Assembly: GCA_023515745.1 (NCBI GenBank)
Contig: JALECJ010000256.1
Coordinates: 372,001-436,000 of the forward strand
Origin: Amoeboaphelidium protococcarum
Taxonomy: Eukaryota; Aphelidiomycota; Aphelidea
Reading direction: 5' to 3'
Length of the DNA: 64,000 nt
Shown here: in pieces, positions 1 to 12,887 of the stretch
Layout of the letters: the number at the start of each line of letters is the position of its first letter
Position numbering within the stretch: the first letter of the stretch is position 1
The notes under the pieces: generated by a model
Databases searched by the model: none
What the model was told of the DNA's origin: nothing
The model's input: only the letters and a program-made list of their open reading frames with translations
Translations under genes and position numbers: made by a program

Positions 1-510
1 GACACAATCAAGTACAATATCAGGTATGGTAACGTTGATGCTGAAGATGAATTGGTGGAGAAGAATGCTGCGTATGCTCAAATTCATGATAAAATCTCGT
101 CATTTCCTGAGCGATATGAGACCAAGGTTGGTGAGAGAGGTCTACGTCTTAGTGGAGGTGAACTACAGCGTGTGGCCATTGCTAGAACTCTGTTGAAGAA
201 TCCGCCCATCTTGGTGTTTGATGAAGCCACAAGTGCACTGGACACCAACACCGAGCGGGCTATACAGCAAGTGCTTAATGATATGTCTCAGAACAAAACT
301 TGCCTGGTTGTAGCTCACAGATTGAGTACCATTGTTAACAGTGACATGATCCTGGTGATCAGAGATGGTGAAATTAAAGAGCGTGGTACTCATGAAGAGT
401 TATTGGCCATGGGAGAAACTGGTCTATACCATGAGATGTGGTTTAAGCAGGCTGAAAAGTCACATAGTACCAGAGATAGAAGTGAAAGTTCCAATAGTGC
501 TTTAATTTGA
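1..510 (+). CDS. ABC transporter C-terminus, Atm1/ABCB7/HMT1 type (5' partial)
   Basis: Only the last 169 codons of a half-transporter are present; the frame is open from base 1. The piece holds the second part of the nucleotide-binding domain: the signature [13 protein letters not shown], Walker [13 protein letters not shown], and the H-loop VVAHRLST. The wording matches the Atm1/ABCB6/ABCB7 (heavy-metal tolerance) group, which exports glutathione-linked or Fe-S precursor compounds from mitochondria or vacuoles; the membrane domain needed to choose between them lies outside the window. The stop is TGA at 508-510. This piece contains no in-frame UAR codon, so it reads the same in either code. 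It ends about 110 bp from the convergent PSMD5 gene. Confidence 0.9.
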   Translation, partial: DTIKYNIRYGNVDAEDELVEKNAAYAQIHDKISSFPERYETKVGERGLRLSGGELQRVAIARTLLKNPPILVFDEATSALDTNTERAIQQVLNDMSQNKTCLVVAHRLSTIVNSDMILVIRDGEIKERGTHEELLAMGETGLYHEMWFKQAEKSHSTRDRSESSNSALI

Positions 511-618
511 TGCCAATTCATTGCAATCATATTCATTCCTTTTTAATATTATATTTTTCTTTCGCAACTTCTTAAAAGTATCAATAGTTAAGGCCATCAA
601 AAGATTAAGATATATCTG

Positions 619-2225
619 TCAATTGGACCCTTCAAAGGCAACTGAGGCTTGGGCAGTCTTAAAAACCGGTCCTTGATTAATGTACTGCCTCAACTGTGCA
701 ACAATGGACTAAGGGACGATATCTCGGTGACATTCAGTTGATTTTAAGACACATTCAACAAGCTCCAATTTGGATACACACTACTCATAGCTCAAATTGT
801 CCAGCCTCTTCAGTAAAAAGTATCCAAAGAACCCACCAGCGTCGTACTGCACAAACTCTCTCAATCCCCATCCGTGCAAAGACATGGCCTTCATAGCAGA
901 ACACACTGCAAAACTAATCTATTCGTCAGGATTGCAGAAATATTCTTAAAACTCTTACAGTGGATGCTTTTGACTTTAAATTCTCAAATACAATCTCTCA
1001 TGGCAAAGTTGACTAAACTCTGCGGGCGGATTGAAATCATATTAACTCCAAATATTAGCCAGTGCTCTAAGTACAAAAGTCCGTTCTACTTTACCGCTGA
1101 TGTTGTAGCATTTAATGAGATCCTTACACAGGCCAGACTATTCCAATAATAGCAAAGATTCTGCACTAAAGCCCAAAAGTCCCACAGCGTAGATTGCTGA
1201 ATCCACCTACTCAATATCATCGGATTTCATGTATTAGGCAATCTAAGTGAGGAAACCATTTGTCTACTAATACTCTACCATTGTAGGGAAATTATTGTGC
1301 AGATACCTGCCAACGAACTTTACAACATTCGATAAAATAAGCTGATCATTAGCTGAATGTTAATTCTAAGGTGAGAGTATACGAAACACCTAATCAACGA
1401 TCCCAGAATCTTATATCATCTATTTTCCATCAGAAGAAGCACAAAATTGAGTCAATACCTCCAAAGCATTCAGTTGGCTCAAAACATCCTCTTGATTATT
1501 AATCTTCGACATCAAAGACTAAATATGTTGACTGAACGTACTGATTAAAGACGAATGCTTCACCGCCAACTAGACAATTAGCTCATACGCTCTGAAGGCC
1601 AGTATAGAATCGTCACTTTCAACAATGCCTTTAAGCTTGCTGACTATTTCATCAGATTTAATGGCGCTTGCCCCTTCCGCGTACTGACACAGAGAGCTGC
1701 ATACAGAATTCAACAGCGAACAGTTACGGACAGACAGAGTACTCAGGGAATCTAGCAACTTGATAACCAGAGGAACTCCCAGCTATAACAAAATACGCGC
1801 ATCATCCACTTGATTAGCATATTGTTACAACAAATTCAAGCTGAGAGACTGAATGACAGCAGACTCGACAAACAGACCGTCCAGGATCATGGTCAGAATG
1901 TTGGGCTCAATAGACTGCAATTCCGAGAGACGAACACCATCTAGAAGCAATTACAGAACAGCACAGCTAAGACTCTTGATCACATCGTCAGAATTAAGCA
2001 GCAATTGAAACAAGGATGTCAGACTTTATTTACTACGTGCCTATGACTTTAATGACTGATCATCTACACAAATTGCAGAAAGGTTAAAACTTTTGAATCT
2101 CTTAACAAGCTAAGAATCGTACTATTAATGAGTAGCTTCAATTAGGGCAAAGTATCAGCCACCTGAGAGGTATTAAGAGAATTCAACTATGACAATAGTT
2201 GTTATAAACGCAGATGTTGAGCCAT
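619..2225 (-). CDS. PSMD5: PSMD5/Hsm3-like 26S proteasome assembly chaperone
   Basis: The product is about 521 residues of armadillo/HEAT-like helices. It resembles PSMD5 (S5b), a chaperone that helps assemble the 19S base of the proteasome. The C-terminus carries a HGWGLREFVQYDAGGFFGY segment and ends in a proline/glycine motif followed by a short acidic tail, as in animal PSMD5. Numerous in-frame TAA/TAG codons must be Gln. ATG at 2225 opens 21 codons; the main frame then continues in another phase. A 41-bp GT-AG intron at 2122-2162 containing a CTAAT branch-like sequence restores the frame and gives exactly 522 codons. A one-off sequencing frameshift is the alternative. PSMD5 is patchily distributed in eukaryotes. 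Confidence 0.82.
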
Positions 2226-2297
2226 TTTTCACTGTGCTTCGTTAGTTTCCTTGTTGTCGATGTTTATAAATGGATGAATGGATAGAACAAGAATTAT

Positions 2298-2307
2298 GAC
2301 GCGCGTC
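2298..2307. promoter_or_regulatory. GACGCGCGTC palindrome upstream of PSMD5
   Basis: A perfect 10-bp palindrome lies 73 bp upstream of the PSMD5 ATG, in the gap shared with the 3' end of the Erg26 gene. It contains an ACGCG core like the MCB/E2F-type elements of fungi. Regulatory function is inferred from position and symmetry only. Confidence 0.35.
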
Positions 2308-2477
2308 GTTTCAAGACGAAGATGAGCGCGACTGTACTGGTTAATCCAACTCTCAAGCACACAGTTTAGAATGAAAGTATGAGGTAGTAGTCAAATCAAT
2401 GATGATAATTCAAAAATAGATAGAATATTGAAAGCTCTCGGCGCATAGTATGTATTAAATCATTTCACTTGTTTCAA

Positions 2478-3776
2478 TTACAAACGCGGTCTCAAATACT
2501 CTACAGTCTCTTTGATGCCTTGTTCTAGAGAGACAACTGGGCGATATCCCAATTCGCGTTTAGCCTTCTCGCAGTTGTAGTAGTGATGCGTACCAGCCAG
2601 TGCAACTTTGAATGGCGTTAAGAATGGAGTCCATCTTACCATGCCGAAGCTTAATACCAACAAAATCAGCGATAATACTTGCAGAATGACAGCAAGCGCG
2701 TGGATTGCCGAAAACGGCAACTTATTAGATGGAGCCTGCAATCCAAGTTGCGTTAGAACAGTCTTGGTAAAGATCCAAAAATGCACAGGCTCGTCATTAG
2801 TAATGTTATACACCTACAAATGGATACAAAACAATAACGCGTTAACCATGTATTATGAAATAAGCTTATAAGGGAAGTATCAATCTTACCTGACCACTGC
2901 ATTGAGAGTTCTTATCTAAAGCTTCGGCAGCCAGGATGTGACCATGAACCACATTTGAAACATGCGTGAAATCAACAATATTAGAACCATTTCTACACTC
3001 AAATAGGGTGATAATAATATAAGAACATCAGGAGGGAGGCAATGCAAGTGAATACCCAATCATGAATTTCATCTTTCCCTCCAGAGACTTATTAGCAATT
3101 TCAGTGACAGTGTAGTCATTCGGTCCGAAAATGCCATGCGGACGGATGGCAATAGTCTACAGAGTATCAGAATTAGCCTCAATGACCAAGTTCTCCTGCT
3201 TCATCTTAGTGTGCGTATAACAATCCAGGTACGTCGCAGGGAACGGGGTCTCTTCATCAGCATCTTTCATGTCCTTACCATCATAGACCACACTGCAGCT
3301 GCTAGTCAAGATCAGTCTCTTGACACCAGACTGTTGACACGCTTTGATCACTAGCTTTGTGCCTTCCACGTTGACACGTTCAAACAGTTGACGATCATTC
3401 AAATGGTACGGTGGTGATGCGACATGGAACACTGTGCTATGACCAGTCATGGTATGTTGCAACAACTACAAGTATGCTTAAAAAATAACAGTATGCAGCA
3501 AGCAATAAAAGTAAAAGTTTACATTAAAATTGGATAAATCGCCAGTCACCACCTGCAGCCTTTCAGAGTCAAGTACATGCTAAGGCATACCACGCGGCTC
3601 TCTAATGTCCAAAATGGTGACACGATAGCCTTTGGCTAGGAGCGAATTCACCAAATGCTAGCCTAGAAAGCCAGAGCCTCCAATGACCAAGCAATTTCTC
3701 AACTACATTTTTTTATTAAAGTGTTAATAAACTACATGATGCTTTAAGGGAAACATACATTGGGATGTACAGTCAT
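2478..3776 (-). CDS. ERG26: 3-beta-hydroxysteroid dehydrogenase/C4-decarboxylase (Erg26/NSDHL type)
   Basis: Short-chain dehydrogenase of 348 residues that would oxidise and decarboxylate 4-carboxysterols during C4-demethylation in the ER. Visible motifs are the Rossmann loop VIGGSGFLG near residue 12, a [10 protein letters not shown] stretch with the catalytic Ser, and the YTHTK catalytic Tyr/Lys pair. The C-terminus is hydrophobic, as in membrane-associated Erg26, and ends in the [18 protein letters not shown] motif of the family. Four introns (2814-2889, 2993-3055, 3466-3522, 3703-3758; 56 to 76 bp, GT-AG) bring the total to 349 codons with no frame error. Exon 1 encodes only six residues. 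The first intron from the 3' side contains AACGCGTT. It implies that the organism makes or modifies sterols. Confidence 0.93.
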
Positions 3777-3942
3777 GGTGCGTAAAATCTCAAGTCAGTT
3801 GATGAAATGTCACTATAAAGAGATAGAGAACTGTGCCACACAGACGCTCAAAACTATACTACTTAGTTTAAAACACTTGTTATCGAAAGTTAAGTCAATA
3901 TTTAACAAAAAAATTATTATAATAGCAAAGTTAATTAGACAT

Positions 3943-4337
3943 TCAATTATCTTTTGACGCGTAGGAGTGAATATTGTTAAGTCTCTACTGCATTTACTCA
4001 AGCTGTTAAATCGTCCCAGCTAAAGCTTTCAGATCGTTTAAATTATCCTGCGCTGTCGCCACCGCCACGTCCAGTTCATTTTATTAAAACTATTTTTCTT
4101 TAGTCTACAGTACACAAATAATTGTTATAAAATAATGCTGTCTGAATAAGTATTGATAGTGATTCCTACTCTTTCTCTGACAGCGGTTGGTGTTCGCTTA
4201 TGTATATGCTCCTGGACGCGATATAGGCCGATAGACGAATCGTTGGCATAACTTTTTACAGTGTTGGTCAAGCTATGAGATGCCTTCACAGTCTTGTCGT
4301 ACAGATCGCTACTAATTCTCAACTGCTGACTGCTCAT
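3943..4337 (-). CDS. BORCS8: BORCS8/MEF2BNB-like BORC complex subunit
   Basis: Small protein of 109 residues in two exons (intron 4105-4169, 65 bp, GT-AG; 110 codons in frame). The core around NDSSIGLYRVQEHIHKRTP matches the conserved segment of BORCS8, a subunit of the BORC complex that recruits Arl8 to lysosomes and drives their movement. It is followed by a predicted coiled coil rich in Gln (several from UAR) ending in a short polar tail. ATG at 4337 gives a compact N-terminus; an upstream in-frame ATG at 4376 is possible. Without UAR=Gln the second exon would stop within five codons. The match rests on one short motif plus size, so the assignment is good but not certain. Confidence 0.72.
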
Positions 4338-4470
4338 ATATACTGTATATACTACGTGTTTGATACTGCGAAACAAAATGTCGAGCGTGTCGGAATGGCG
4401 AACGCTAAATAATTGTAAGAGAAATAAGAGTGCCGCAATGACCGCTCAGCAATCGACGTTTCAATAATCA

Positions 4471-5647
<1,177 letters not shown>

Positions 5648-5722
5648 TTGAGAGTTTTAATGCTATAGATGCTAATCTGTTTTTTAACCTCAAAAGTGTG
5701 ATCAAAACGCGAGAATTTGAAA

Positions 5723-6406
5723 ATGAAACACGCTCAAGATGACAAAGTGGTGTAAGAAGAGGATGAAGATTACTACAATATTGATCAGATTATCAGTGAG
5801 ATGCATGAGACTGAAAGGTAGCGCAAATCGTAATCTGGGAGCAACACAGCAAAACGTGTTAGCCTAAATAAAAGAAAGAATCTTGAGGATGGATTGATAA
5901 CTAAGTTGGACGAATCGAATAAAGGATTTAAACTGCTACAAAAATTGGGCTATCAGAAAAATTAGGACACTAATGAGTAGATTGATTAAATCTCAGAGCT
6001 TTAATTATAAGCTTCTGTGTCAGCATGCAAGAGGCCAAAATTGGAAGAACGCCCTCAATATGCTTCTTTGTCTAAAGGGTATATGCCGCGTAAACAAGAT
6101 GCCAGTTAATCAGTAGAGATGGTCAGGCGGCGAGCTCAGGCACAGGCCCGGCTGAAGACTCTGTAAAAGTTTGTTGACTAAGCTCAGTAGGTGTATGAGT
6201 CTTTGACTAATAAAGACGGCGAAATAGATTAAGTACCTGATAACGATGAAGATACCGTGTCGATCGATCAACTAGAGTCGCGACTTAAAACTATTACGGA
6301 GCAGCTACGTACAAGATATTTTTATTGCATATACTGCGGTTGCGCATTTGATAATTAGAATGATATGAACTAAAACTGTCCAGGTGACTCGTTTAAAGAC
6401 CATTGA
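5723..6406 (+). CDS. GPATCH11: GPATCH11-like G-patch protein
   Basis: Single exon of 228 codons. The N-terminal third is acidic and charged. A G-patch-like block (ESNKGFKLLQKLGYQKNQD, residues about 65-83) is followed by a basic helix and a C-terminal zinc-binding motif with the pattern FYCIYCGCAF...NCPG...DH, which is diagnostic of GPATCH11 (CENP-Y, DUF4187). G-patch proteins usually activate DEAH helicases or bind RNA. The G-patch is poor in glycine compared with the animal protein. Over ten in-frame TAA/TAG codons are read as Gln, and the first TGA is immediately after the last conserved residue. Confidence 0.87.
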
Positions 6407-6616
6407 TAATTGTTGTGAATATAATAACTTGTCATTGGTTAAAACCACTTTTGTTATTTTTAGTGCCACAAATCTTGATTGTCTGATATCAAGTTCCGTA
6501 GTCAACGACACTACCATATCCTATAATTAATGATATCATTTTACTACTTCTTTCTAATTATAAATAATCGTAACATACCAAAAGTCTGAAAATTAGATAT
6601 ATTTACGGCAGATTAC
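6407..6616. other. Intergenic, AT-rich
   Basis: About 210 bp between GPATCH11 and the DENN gene, both on the + strand. It must hold the end of one transcript and the start of the next. I see no conserved element or coding frame. Confidence 0.5.
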
Positions 6617-9600
6617 ATGGATGAAAACCTAATTGATGGAATATTCTGTTACTCTCTCGGAGAGGATTTGAAGCAGCTCGATCAGCGTGAAACAATCCGC
6701 CGCTCAAACGATTCACTGTCTAACAATAACAACAATAGATCTAGAGAGTTATCACATGCACAGAATGATAGCATACCTGCACACCCCTTCAATGTATAGT
6801 ACTAGCCTTAGCTGTAGTTCTTTCATCAGTCTGGCTCATCATCTGCGTCATCGGAGGGGAAAGCGCCTGCGAAGAGGCTGCCTTAATTCACTTGGATGTT
6901 CTGCTTCCCGGAAGGTGGTTTGCAGTTGGTTGACTCTGCTTCTTTGAATAAGTATCACTCCTTTGTTATGACTGATGAGATTGGCGCTAAGCAGTATGCC
7001 ATGTGTATGACCTTCTACGAGCCTCTTACTCAAATGCCAGGCAGCTGCTGTCAGAATTATTAGAAATAGGCTGAACTGTGGAAGAAAGATCATCTGTCCG
7101 ACACTGATCTAGAGTATGTTAATCATGTCCGAACAAAGCTGAGGCAGGTTGAAATGCAGATGAAAGAAGCATCTTAAGAAGATTTGATGGTATTGAAAGA
7201 GAAGCTCTCGATTTTAAAGGGGCAATATGAACCTTATATTGGAATGTATATTGAACCCCATTAAATATTTGTGCCGCGATGTCTTGGTATTGTAAGTCGC
7301 TGGCCATTTTTTGGATTATTCAAGGATTGGCTCAGGTATGTACACGCTTCGATAACCGATCATCGGGTCGTTGGAAGTAGAACGGCGTTCGAGAGCTATT
7401 GTCTTCAACTGTCGCATTATGTTCCTCTTCCGCCACTGGGCAAGACAGACGTGTCGTTTACTATGAGTGATATGCGCTTGATGTGTTCGCGTCCTCCAGC
7501 TAATTACTTGCCAGCAATAAGAGATTTTAAAGCGATACCTGTGATTGCGAGTATTGGAGTGGAAAATCTGGTTAGACTCTTTGAGTTTATATCGATGGAG
7601 CGTAAAGTCCTGATCATGTCAAAGTACGCAGAACTTCTTACTCCTGCGTGTGAACTAATAACATCCTTAATGTTTCCATTTTACTGGCATCACATATATG
7701 TACCGGTGTTACCTGCAAAACTTGTTCAGTACATTCACTCTCCTATACCATACATTATTGGTGTGTAATCGTAATTGTTGAATAGAGAAAGGCCACCCAG
7801 TGATGTGCTGATTGTAGATCTTGACGATCATTCTATGACTTATTATGCTCCGAATAGCCGTGACAATATCCTGAGTTTGGTGGATGAAAAGCCAGATGCG
7901 CCATTTCTACCTGGAAAGGAGCGATAGAAATTGTTGTTGAGGTTGAAGAAGAATTTTGCTGTTAACACTGAGTATTAGCCAACATCTGAAGAATGGGTGA
8001 ATTATTTGTAAGATTCAGATTGGAATGCATGTGATGTAAATAGGCAAGAGATTCAGAAGAATGTTCTTGAGAATGTCAAAGTGTCACTTTATAAAGAGTA
8101 TAATAAGCTGTCCATCACGGTTTAGGCATAGAAACTGTAAATTCCATTCACTTTGAAGAATGTGTCCAATTAGTAGTCCAGCTCATCTATTTTCAAAAGA
8201 AGATCTGATATGGTGCCAAGTCATAGCCGTCATATATCTATGGAGAAGACATTGCCTAAAGTGCCCGAACTCTAGGCTGACTAGCAGTCCTCGCATAGCA
8301 TGTCTGATGCTGTTAAGGCAAATTCACCGATGGAACGTAAATTGGAATCTTAGGGATCTCTGTACACTGAGATGGTTGACACTTTTTAGCGATTGTAGTC
8401 ATCTTCTGAAGAGTCTGTGGAGTAGAGCCAATCTGGATAGTAATCTCAGCTTCAGGTTGTTGTCTCCTCATCCATTGACAATGTATCCATCTTGACAACC
8501 TCTTCTACCATGTAGTCTTAATTGGATCTAACCATGTCCGGCTCATAAATTTTGAGATCATCCGAGACTTAGTTATAATAACAGCACATTGCATCTGATT
8601 TAGAAGTGGTTGGAAAGTAGAAGCATGTAAGCATGAACGCTGCTGATCGATAAAGTGCCGCAAGTAAAAAGACGTCATCTTTTGCCAGCATAAGCAGCTG
8701 GTTTAGATCTAACTCTTCTAATTCAGACAGCTTATAAGTGGCTCCCGTATCCAGTTATTAGGTGGAAGCCTTCAGAGCTTTGGAACCATTTAAAGAGACC
8801 GTTGACAGAGTATTGGTTAATGTCCATAAAATATCATAGGAACATCCTGGATATCAAATCTGCCAGATTAAGTAGTATCCAGAGATTCATTATGTCACCA
8901 AAGATCAGGCCAATCCGAGCATCCGTAATGTTGTAATGCTGTCTCACAGTTTCAAGTAACTGTTCGTTGCTTTTCACGATAGTTCTCCTAGTGCTAGTAT
9001 GATTAGTCTGCCTCAGTCATCTCTACCGGCTGGTGTTTGTGCACACTGTTCTCTGGAAGTAAGATCTACTGTTGTATTCACAAACGCTTTGAGGTAGATT
9101 TATAAAGGTTTAGAGTATCTTCATTTTAAGCATCGCAACAATGCTCAGTCTGAGTAACATGTTACACAATCATCTGTCTATGTCTGTACTAATTGCCATA
9201 TCTGCGTTCATGAGAAGTGTCTCCAAGACTATCATTGTCATTGTCAAGTATCCGTTCAAGAAGATAAGATATACGAGGCATTTGTGCACTGTTGGTCATC
9301 GCTGCTAAAAGATTATAGAGCTGTGATTTAGTCTGTCGAATCTCCTGAAGATTACAATAAGCAGTAGGGGATGCTGGCTTAATTCTTTGATGATGGCACT
9401 GGATTCATGTAAGGCTTATTCTAAACTCAGGCATTCACGTAGTTTATAGAAGAACGAAGACGCGAGGATTCTAACGATTATGATGTTGTGCTCTTTGACG
9501 AGTGCATTAATGCTAAATTGAACAGGTCTAAGCTTCGAGTGTCGTAGGAGGCTACTCCATTCCTTGATAACTAAAAATCATTTGCAATTACTGAACACTA

Positions 9601-10327
9601 TACTTGTCCTCAGCCTGAGTTTACTGATATGGATCTGGGTCATTCGATTCCGCATCAGCTGGATTAGTCATTGTTAGTTCCCAAGCGGCGATAGAAGAAG
9701 CTATTGAGTGATCGTGATGTGAAGAAGTTGAAAGTCTATACAAACTCAGTCTTGCGCAAATCTCGCACAAGTAAAAGCCCAACGTCTGAAGCGTCCAAGT
9801 GGCTTGGTGAAAGAGTGATGAAAGCCTTAGGAGGAGCCAGTTCAGCTAACACGTCTGATAATCTCAGTATCTTGCCTACTTTAGGTGTAACGAAGACGTC
9901 TTAGAACAGTTTATAGAAAGAGCAACATGGCTTATAGCGGTAGTATGGCCGCCCTTCCAGCAGCACTAATCCTTCGAATCAGAGCAAAGTGTAGTCTATT
10001 GTATCTGAAGTCAGACGGTACTTGGAATCAGTTCGTGACAGAGAAGATAATGCACAAGTTGTATTGGTGAATGGGGAACTGGTTAGTTAAGTAGCGCGAG
10101 ATTTCGATAATGTACTCTAGTAGCTGACAATATATCAAGATGAACTTAATGTGATTCTCGATTATATGGGCAACAATCCGTAGAACAGAATTGCGACTGA
10201 AGAACAAGATGTCAAAGCAGTTCTGTTGCAATTGGAAGAGAAGCTGTAATTTGTCAGACAGTGTTAACTTGTAGTTGATGCACCACCGCCTCTTTAGAAA
10301 GATTCCATTTAAGCATCCAATTAATGA
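6617..10327 (+). CDS. DENN-domain protein (probable Rab GEF) with Cys/His zinc-finger region
   Basis: A single uninterrupted exon of 1237 codons (UAR=Gln), ending in TAA-TGA. A u-DENN-like region with a coiled linker (residues about 95-240) leads into a clear cDENN core at about 280-385 (VIASIGVENLVRLFEFISMERKVLIMSK, then PFYWHHIYVPVLP and the IHSPIPYIIGV end), followed by a dDENN-like helical segment. DENN proteins exchange GDP for GTP on Rabs. Residues about 770-875 contain a spaced Cys/His set (CAHC ... CTNCHICVHEKC ... CHC) like a C1 domain with a long insertion. The middle and C-terminal thirds are Ser/Gln-rich and probably disordered. Which Rab it acts on cannot be told. The lack of any intron over 3.7 kb contrasts with many neighbours. 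Confidence 0.85.
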
Positions 10328-10565
10328 ATCAATAGGTAATACACATGTTTCATATCATTTCATATTTTTACCATGTGTAAACCATATATCAAGTCTTTAT
10401 TCATCTGCGTGAATTGCCTGTTTGGGTCGATTGCGCCACTCAGATCTGCTGCGTCGTTTCTCGTGATTTTCTCACAAGAGGTAATCGTGCAGTAGGTCTA
10501 GTAAAGAAGAAGTTTTTTAGACATATTGAATCCTTTTTATACTGCAAAAACTTGACAGCTATCAT

Positions 10566-12845
10566 ATGGATATTGAGCAGCGAAGTAGAGATGGTTCGCC
10601 GGGTTCAGCATTAGATACTAATGCCAGTGTCAATGAAGTACCAGGACCCGTTCTCATTGACAGATATTCTTACAAAGCAGGCGCAGATGCGTCATCCACC
10701 CCAGGAACTTTGAAAAGTTGGCCAATACTCTGGTATACGTCTTTGCCTGCGTGCTATCGAATTTTATGTGTTCTCGCTGTGTGTCTACTCCTTTTTATAA
10801 TATTCACTGCATACATGTTGTCAGACGGCGTTCGCTAGCTTGCAATCCTCGGCGTAAATGTAATGTATCCGGAGCAGTTTGATATACATGCGTTTTAGTT
10901 GAATGCTCTCAAGATTGGGCCTATGCAAGGCTAAAATGTATCGCTATCTGTAAGTTCTTATGTTCAAATTGGACTTCCTGTGAATGTTGTAGTGAAAGAT
11001 TCTCTCAGAGTTCGCGTGTCTTACGTGATTCCGTTCGTTAATGGAACTTCCGCAGAGAAGTTGGTAGGCATTTCATACATGACACAAGATGAGATGAAAC
11101 TGTACAGAAGAGCTGGGTATAATTGCACATTAGATTTGGATTTTGTGGTTCATGATTTTGACACATTCACCTTGATGACCGATCACATTTTAACTCATCG
11201 AGATGCTTATAATAGGAGGCGCGTCGTCAACGTGACTTCATCGTCATTGGGATCCGCGTTGCCCCTGTCCGATATCAATAACGTTCTGATAGATTATGAT
11301 AAGCCAGTGATACTCAAGATCGATGTCATTGTTGGCCTGGTGCAGATACTTGTAGGTGGTATTAGATTGTTGTAGATCAACGATTTGCCTGTTAATAAGT
11401 ATGTCATGGTACGGAACACCACTGCAACCTTCCCTAACAGTGCCAGAGCAGAAGATATGTCAGTGGGATGGTTCTTTCAGCAGATAGCTGGTCTATTGGC
11501 TGGTGATGATAACATTATGTATTATACTTCTGAGTATCTGAGCATTGGAAATCTGACCATGTATGATGATGACGCGACATACTCAAGAATACCAGAATTT
11601 TATAATCTGATTGCTCCATATGAGAATATAACGGCTAATGGCTCTCAGTCTATGGACACTAGATCAACGCCATTTACTATTGCTACCACGTTCCATAATC
11701 CTACATCTCTGCATTTTGAATAGCTGGGTAACTACTTTGTGCAGTTGAATTACACCAATGTCACGGTGGCTAACGTGACTGTGCGCGATATGAATCTTTA
11801 ACCTCATGCCAACACGACTGTAATGATATATGGTTACATTATCAAATAGCCTGGTTATGAACATGTGGTGGAGAATTTAGTGCCCAATGCAGTCTTAAAA
11901 GCGCTCATAACTGGAAATTACTCTGACATGCCGTTCTCGCTGAGTGGGATGTCTTTCTATCATAACGAAGATTTAGTCTTTAATAATAATGTTTCCATTG
12001 AGAGAAATCGTACTATTATCAACTCTACACTTGCCTTGCCAGATGCGCGACATATTTCACAGGCTTATCCTCCTTTGATGTACGGTTAGCCGTTGATGGG
12101 CGCCGTGTAGAAGATGCTGGCAAGGAGATCGGTAGATGTTGGATAAAAGTATCTAAAATTGGGTCCTATCGTCGGTAACTAATTGGCCATCGGTCGTTTA
12201 TTTAAAGATATTCCCGTGTTTGGCTCCAATGGTTTGGGTGATGTTGTTCAAGGCCTTACTGTGCGATTAGGATTTAGGCTAGTAATTGGTCTTTTGCCTG
12301 TCGGTGTATTCCTCGCCAATCCATTTAACTGCACCATAGCTGTAGATGATATGGATATATCTGTATTCTTACCTCCGTACCTAACTAATCGACCTGTTGG
12401 TTGGGTAACTGGTCGTAACTCGTCGCGCCAGGATGAGTCTGTTATAGTCATGCCTCCAATGTTAAATGTTGAGGAAGTTCGTATACCACTTCTTTACTCG
12501 AATTAAAGTGATGCCAAGTAATTGATGCGAGACGCCGGGCTCAAGTTCAAGATGCGATACGATACCAGGGCTTTCATGGCCCTTCGTAATGTGACCAGAA
12601 CCATTGGATTTACCAGGCGGTCGCGAAACTTTCGAATATCTCTACGATTCAATAAACTCAACGTCAAAATTGGTCGGATGGTGGTAAACTTTTATAATAT
12701 CACTGAAGAATCAATTGCTAACGTTCCTATTATCCCTCAGAGACTTATAGATAAATTAGGTTGGGTAAGAGCGTTCTCACTCATGTTCACTGGATGGAAT
12801 ATGGTGGGAAATGGAACGAATGTATTTCCACAGCCAGAGATTTGA
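10566..12845 (+). CDS. Signal-anchored lumenal/extracellular protein, DUF3712-like
   Basis: Single exon of 760 codons. A polar N-terminus of about 57 residues is followed by one strong transmembrane helix (residues about 58-88, ILCVLAVCLLLFIIFTAYML). The rest, about 670 residues, is beta-rich with many N-glycosylation sequons (NGT, NVS, NCT, NIT, NNT), so it is most likely a type II protein facing the ER/vacuole lumen or cell exterior. Repeating modules of the form gly-leu-pro-(N)-V-V-V...V.Y.I.F.NGT recall LEA14/DUF3712 proteins that are common in fungi and have AsmA-like tandem beta modules. This assignment is by pattern only. It ends 42 bp from the convergent Rab escort protein gene. Confidence 0.55.
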
Positions 12846-12887
12846 AGTTTTGCTTTAATTGTACCAATTCAAATAGTATTTTGTTCA

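Noticed and set aside
12248-12451. - strand ORF opposite the DUF3712-like gene
   Set aside because: No motif, and the + strand frame is open over 760 codons.
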